DNA of 31,109 nt from a virus, in the IMG/VR virus record IMGVR_UViG_3300043449_000479, positions 1-31,109 of that record. The stretch is one strand, 5' to 3'. A program made the position numbers and the translations under genes. Shown in pieces: positions 30,121 through 31,109 of the stretch; the first letter of the stretch is position 1, and the number at the start of each line of letters is the position of its first letter. The notes beneath the pieces were generated by a model. It was not told the origin of the DNA, did not search any database, and saw only the letters and a list, made by a program, of their open reading frames with translations.

Positions 30121-30659
30121 AATCCTCCTTCCCCGTAATCTCCGAAGCGAAAGAGATACTCGAGTCGGTCTTATCCTTAAACCTTAAACCCGTGGTCTTA
30201 ATCTTATCCTCCCTCGGGGGATTTACCCTCGGATCCGTTTCCGGATTCGTCTCCGACTGGATTTATACTCCGGCGGTCTCTTTTTACGCTCTTCTCGGAC
30301 TTATTACGGCGGACCACTTCTCCGGAATGTACCGGGCGTGGGTAAACGATCGCTTCGAAACCCGGAAGGCGTGCCGCGTCTTCTGGACTCTCCTTACCCA
30401 CGTCTTCCTTCTTTCCTTCGCCTCGAATCTCGCGAAGGGATCCTCCGCCCTTTACTGGCTTGACGAAGGAATCTTCGTTCCTCTCGTCCTCGTTAATATC
30501 CTCTCCCTCGTTAAGAACCTCTCCCTTCTCGGACTCGTTAAGAAGGAGTTCGCGAACTTCCTTTATCGGAAGGTCGATTCGTATAAAAACGATCTCGTAA
30601 ATGCCCCGAAACCCGAAACTCCTCCTCCTCCTTCTCGTCTCCCTGACGACGGTTGTTAA
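30117..30659 (+). CDS. Holin (phage holin family, 180 aa)
   Basis: I start it at the ATG at 30117, overlapping the previous TGA; a TTG 81 bases upstream is in frame but would add a Pro-rich stretch. Three or four hydrophobic spans are visible: PVVLILSSLGGFTLGSVSGF (about 25-44), YTPAVSFYALLGLIT, VFWTLLTHVFLLSFASNLA and VPLVLVNILSLVKNL. The LLGLITADHFSGMYRAW segment with the following basic VNDRFETRK is the phage_holin_4-type signature (D-x-x-S/T-G). It should form holes in the cytoplasmic membrane that release the amidase. Its last 59 bases overlap the spanin-like gene. Confidence 0.75.
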   Translation: MKSSFPVISEAKEILESVLSLNLKPVVLILSSLGGFTLGSVSGFVSDWIYTPAVSFYALLGLITADHFSGMYRAWVNDRFETRKACRVFWTLLTHVFLLSFASNLAKGSSALYWLDEGIFVPLVLVNILSLVKNLSLLGLVKKEFANFLYRKVDSYKNDLVNAPKPETPPPPSRLPDDGC

Positions 30660-31047
30660 TCTCTCCTCCTGCGTAACCGCGGAACGCTGCCGGGCGAAGT
30701 TCCCCGAATCGACGTATCGAGTAACGACGATCGTCGATACGACGATTATTACCTCGACGACCTCCTTCGATACGATTATTCGAGTCGATTCCCGGGATAC
30801 CGTCTTCGTTTACGACGCGACTTCCCGGATAAAGGTTAAGGTCGTCCGAGTCCCCGGGGATTCGATCTTCGTCCGTTCCGAGTGCCCTCCGGATACGATC
30901 CGGATCGAGAAGATCCGAACGGAGACGACCTCGGAAAGGATCCGGAATATCGCCTTAAACGGAGGGAAGGATTTATATCTTTCGATCTTCCTCTTATTAT
31001 TCGCCGTCCTCGTCGTATCTTTATTTATTAACTCCGTAAAAAAATGA
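30601..31047 (+). CDS. Unimolecular spanin-like lipoprotein (148 aa)
   Basis: It has a lipoprotein signal (PRNPKLLLLLLVSLTTVV, then NLSSC, lipobox Cys at 23) and a periplasmic region dominated by Thr/Val/Asp beta strands (VDTTIITSTTSFDTIIRVDS). A C-terminal membrane helix (LYLSIFLLLFAVLVVSLFI) precedes a short basic tail. Outer-membrane lipid anchor plus inner-membrane helix in one chain is the u-spanin topology (T1 gp11 type), whose job is to fuse the membranes in the last step of lysis of Gram-negative hosts. Position directly after the holin supports this. It starts 59 bases inside the holin gene and ends with ATGA. Confidence 0.7.
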   Translation: MPRNPKLLLLLLVSLTTVVNLSSCVTAERCRAKFPESTYRVTTIVDTTIITSTTSFDTIIRVDSRDTVFVYDATSRIKVKVVRVPGDSIFVRSECPPDTIRIEKIRTETTSERIRNIALNGGKDLYLSIFLLLFAVLVVSLFINSVKK

Positions 31048-31109
31048 TCCCCTTCGATAAGTTCGCCTCCCGGATCGGAGATATCGCGAAAGAGATATCC
31101 GACCCGGCG
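31044..31109 (+). CDS. Start of next gene, 3'-truncated (22 residues visible)
   Basis: The ATG overlaps the spanin-like gene's TGA after an A-rich run, and 22 codons remain open to the window edge (MIPFDKFASRIGDIAKEISD followed by PA). It continues the coupled lysis-block operon. Too little is visible to name it. Confidence 0.5.
   Translation, partial: MIPFDKFASRIGDIAKEISDPA

Noticed and set aside
1-31109. Recoding of TGA as a sense codon
   Set aside because: TGA does not occur in frame inside any called gene; Trp is TGG throughout and TGA acts as stop in ATGA/TTGA overlaps.
1-31109. Avoidance of GATC or CCGG restriction sites as the cause of the base bias
   Set aside because: Both tetramers, and TCGA, are very frequent, so avoidance of these sites does not explain the pattern.
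1-31109. tRNA genes, CRISPR arrays, integrase or transposase
   Set aside because: I saw no cloverleaf with a CCA-ready end, no spaced direct repeats, no tyrosine or serine recombinase motifs and no DDE transposase. I cannot exclude a tRNA missed by eye.

Overview
This window is a compact, single-strand stretch of a tailed double-stranded DNA phage (Caudoviricetes). About 42 genes lie on the + strand, with tiny gaps and frequent ATGA start/stop overlaps, and I found no credible gene on the - strand. A siphovirus-type tail is suggested by a 1075-residue tape measure protein (about 160 nm at 1.5 angstrom per residue) and by the absence of sheath or baseplate genes. The host is probably a member of the Bacteroidota: leaders are A-rich and mostly lack a Shine-Dalgarno, promoter-like boxes resemble the Bacteroidota TTTG / TAnnTTTG pattern, and several proteins are of types I recall from phages of that phylum.

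Layout. 1-2616: end of an unknown gene, then a three-gene coupled cassette: a class I methyltransferase-like protein, a small companion protein and a TET-associated-type glycosyltransferase. This is a candidate DNA hypermodification (anti-restriction) module. 2631-6873: recombination and replication, with a Bet/RecT annealing protein, a tandem-HTH protein, an O-like initiator that may contain the origin, its overlapping partner, and SSB. 6880-9110: small hypothetical, membrane and regulatory proteins. 9052-11118: small and large terminase. 11152-21053: tail genes (assembly chaperone with a -1 frameshift signal, tape measure, three Cys-rich distal tail proteins). 21067-27982: portal, MuF fused to a metallopeptidase-like domain, scaffold-like protein, major capsid protein behind its own promoter and long leader, and a further virion protein. 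28065-31109: lysis and remaining structural genes (amidase endolysin, a virion-like protein, holin, u-spanin-like lipoprotein) and the start of another gene.

The strongest anomaly is base order. TpG and CpA are almost absent and CpG is very abundant: my hand count of bases 1-600 gives 66 CG, 3 TG and 1 CA. The avoidance reaches codon junctions (GAT before A, GAC before G), stop-codon choice (TGA occurs only inside a start codon overlap) and promoter-like boxes (TTCG where TTTG is expected). It relaxes in dual-coded overlaps and in the capsid gene. Whether it comes from DNA modification, host restriction, mutation bias or the host's own signature cannot be decided here.

Other unusual features are a perfect in-frame T TTT TTA slippery site before the tape measure gene, an iteron-like array plus a 25-base A/T-only stretch inside the initiator gene, and a recurring AACCCTTAA element between genes that gives unrelated proteins the same Asn-Pro C-terminus. 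The MuF-zincin fusion and the tail-before-head gene order also stand out.
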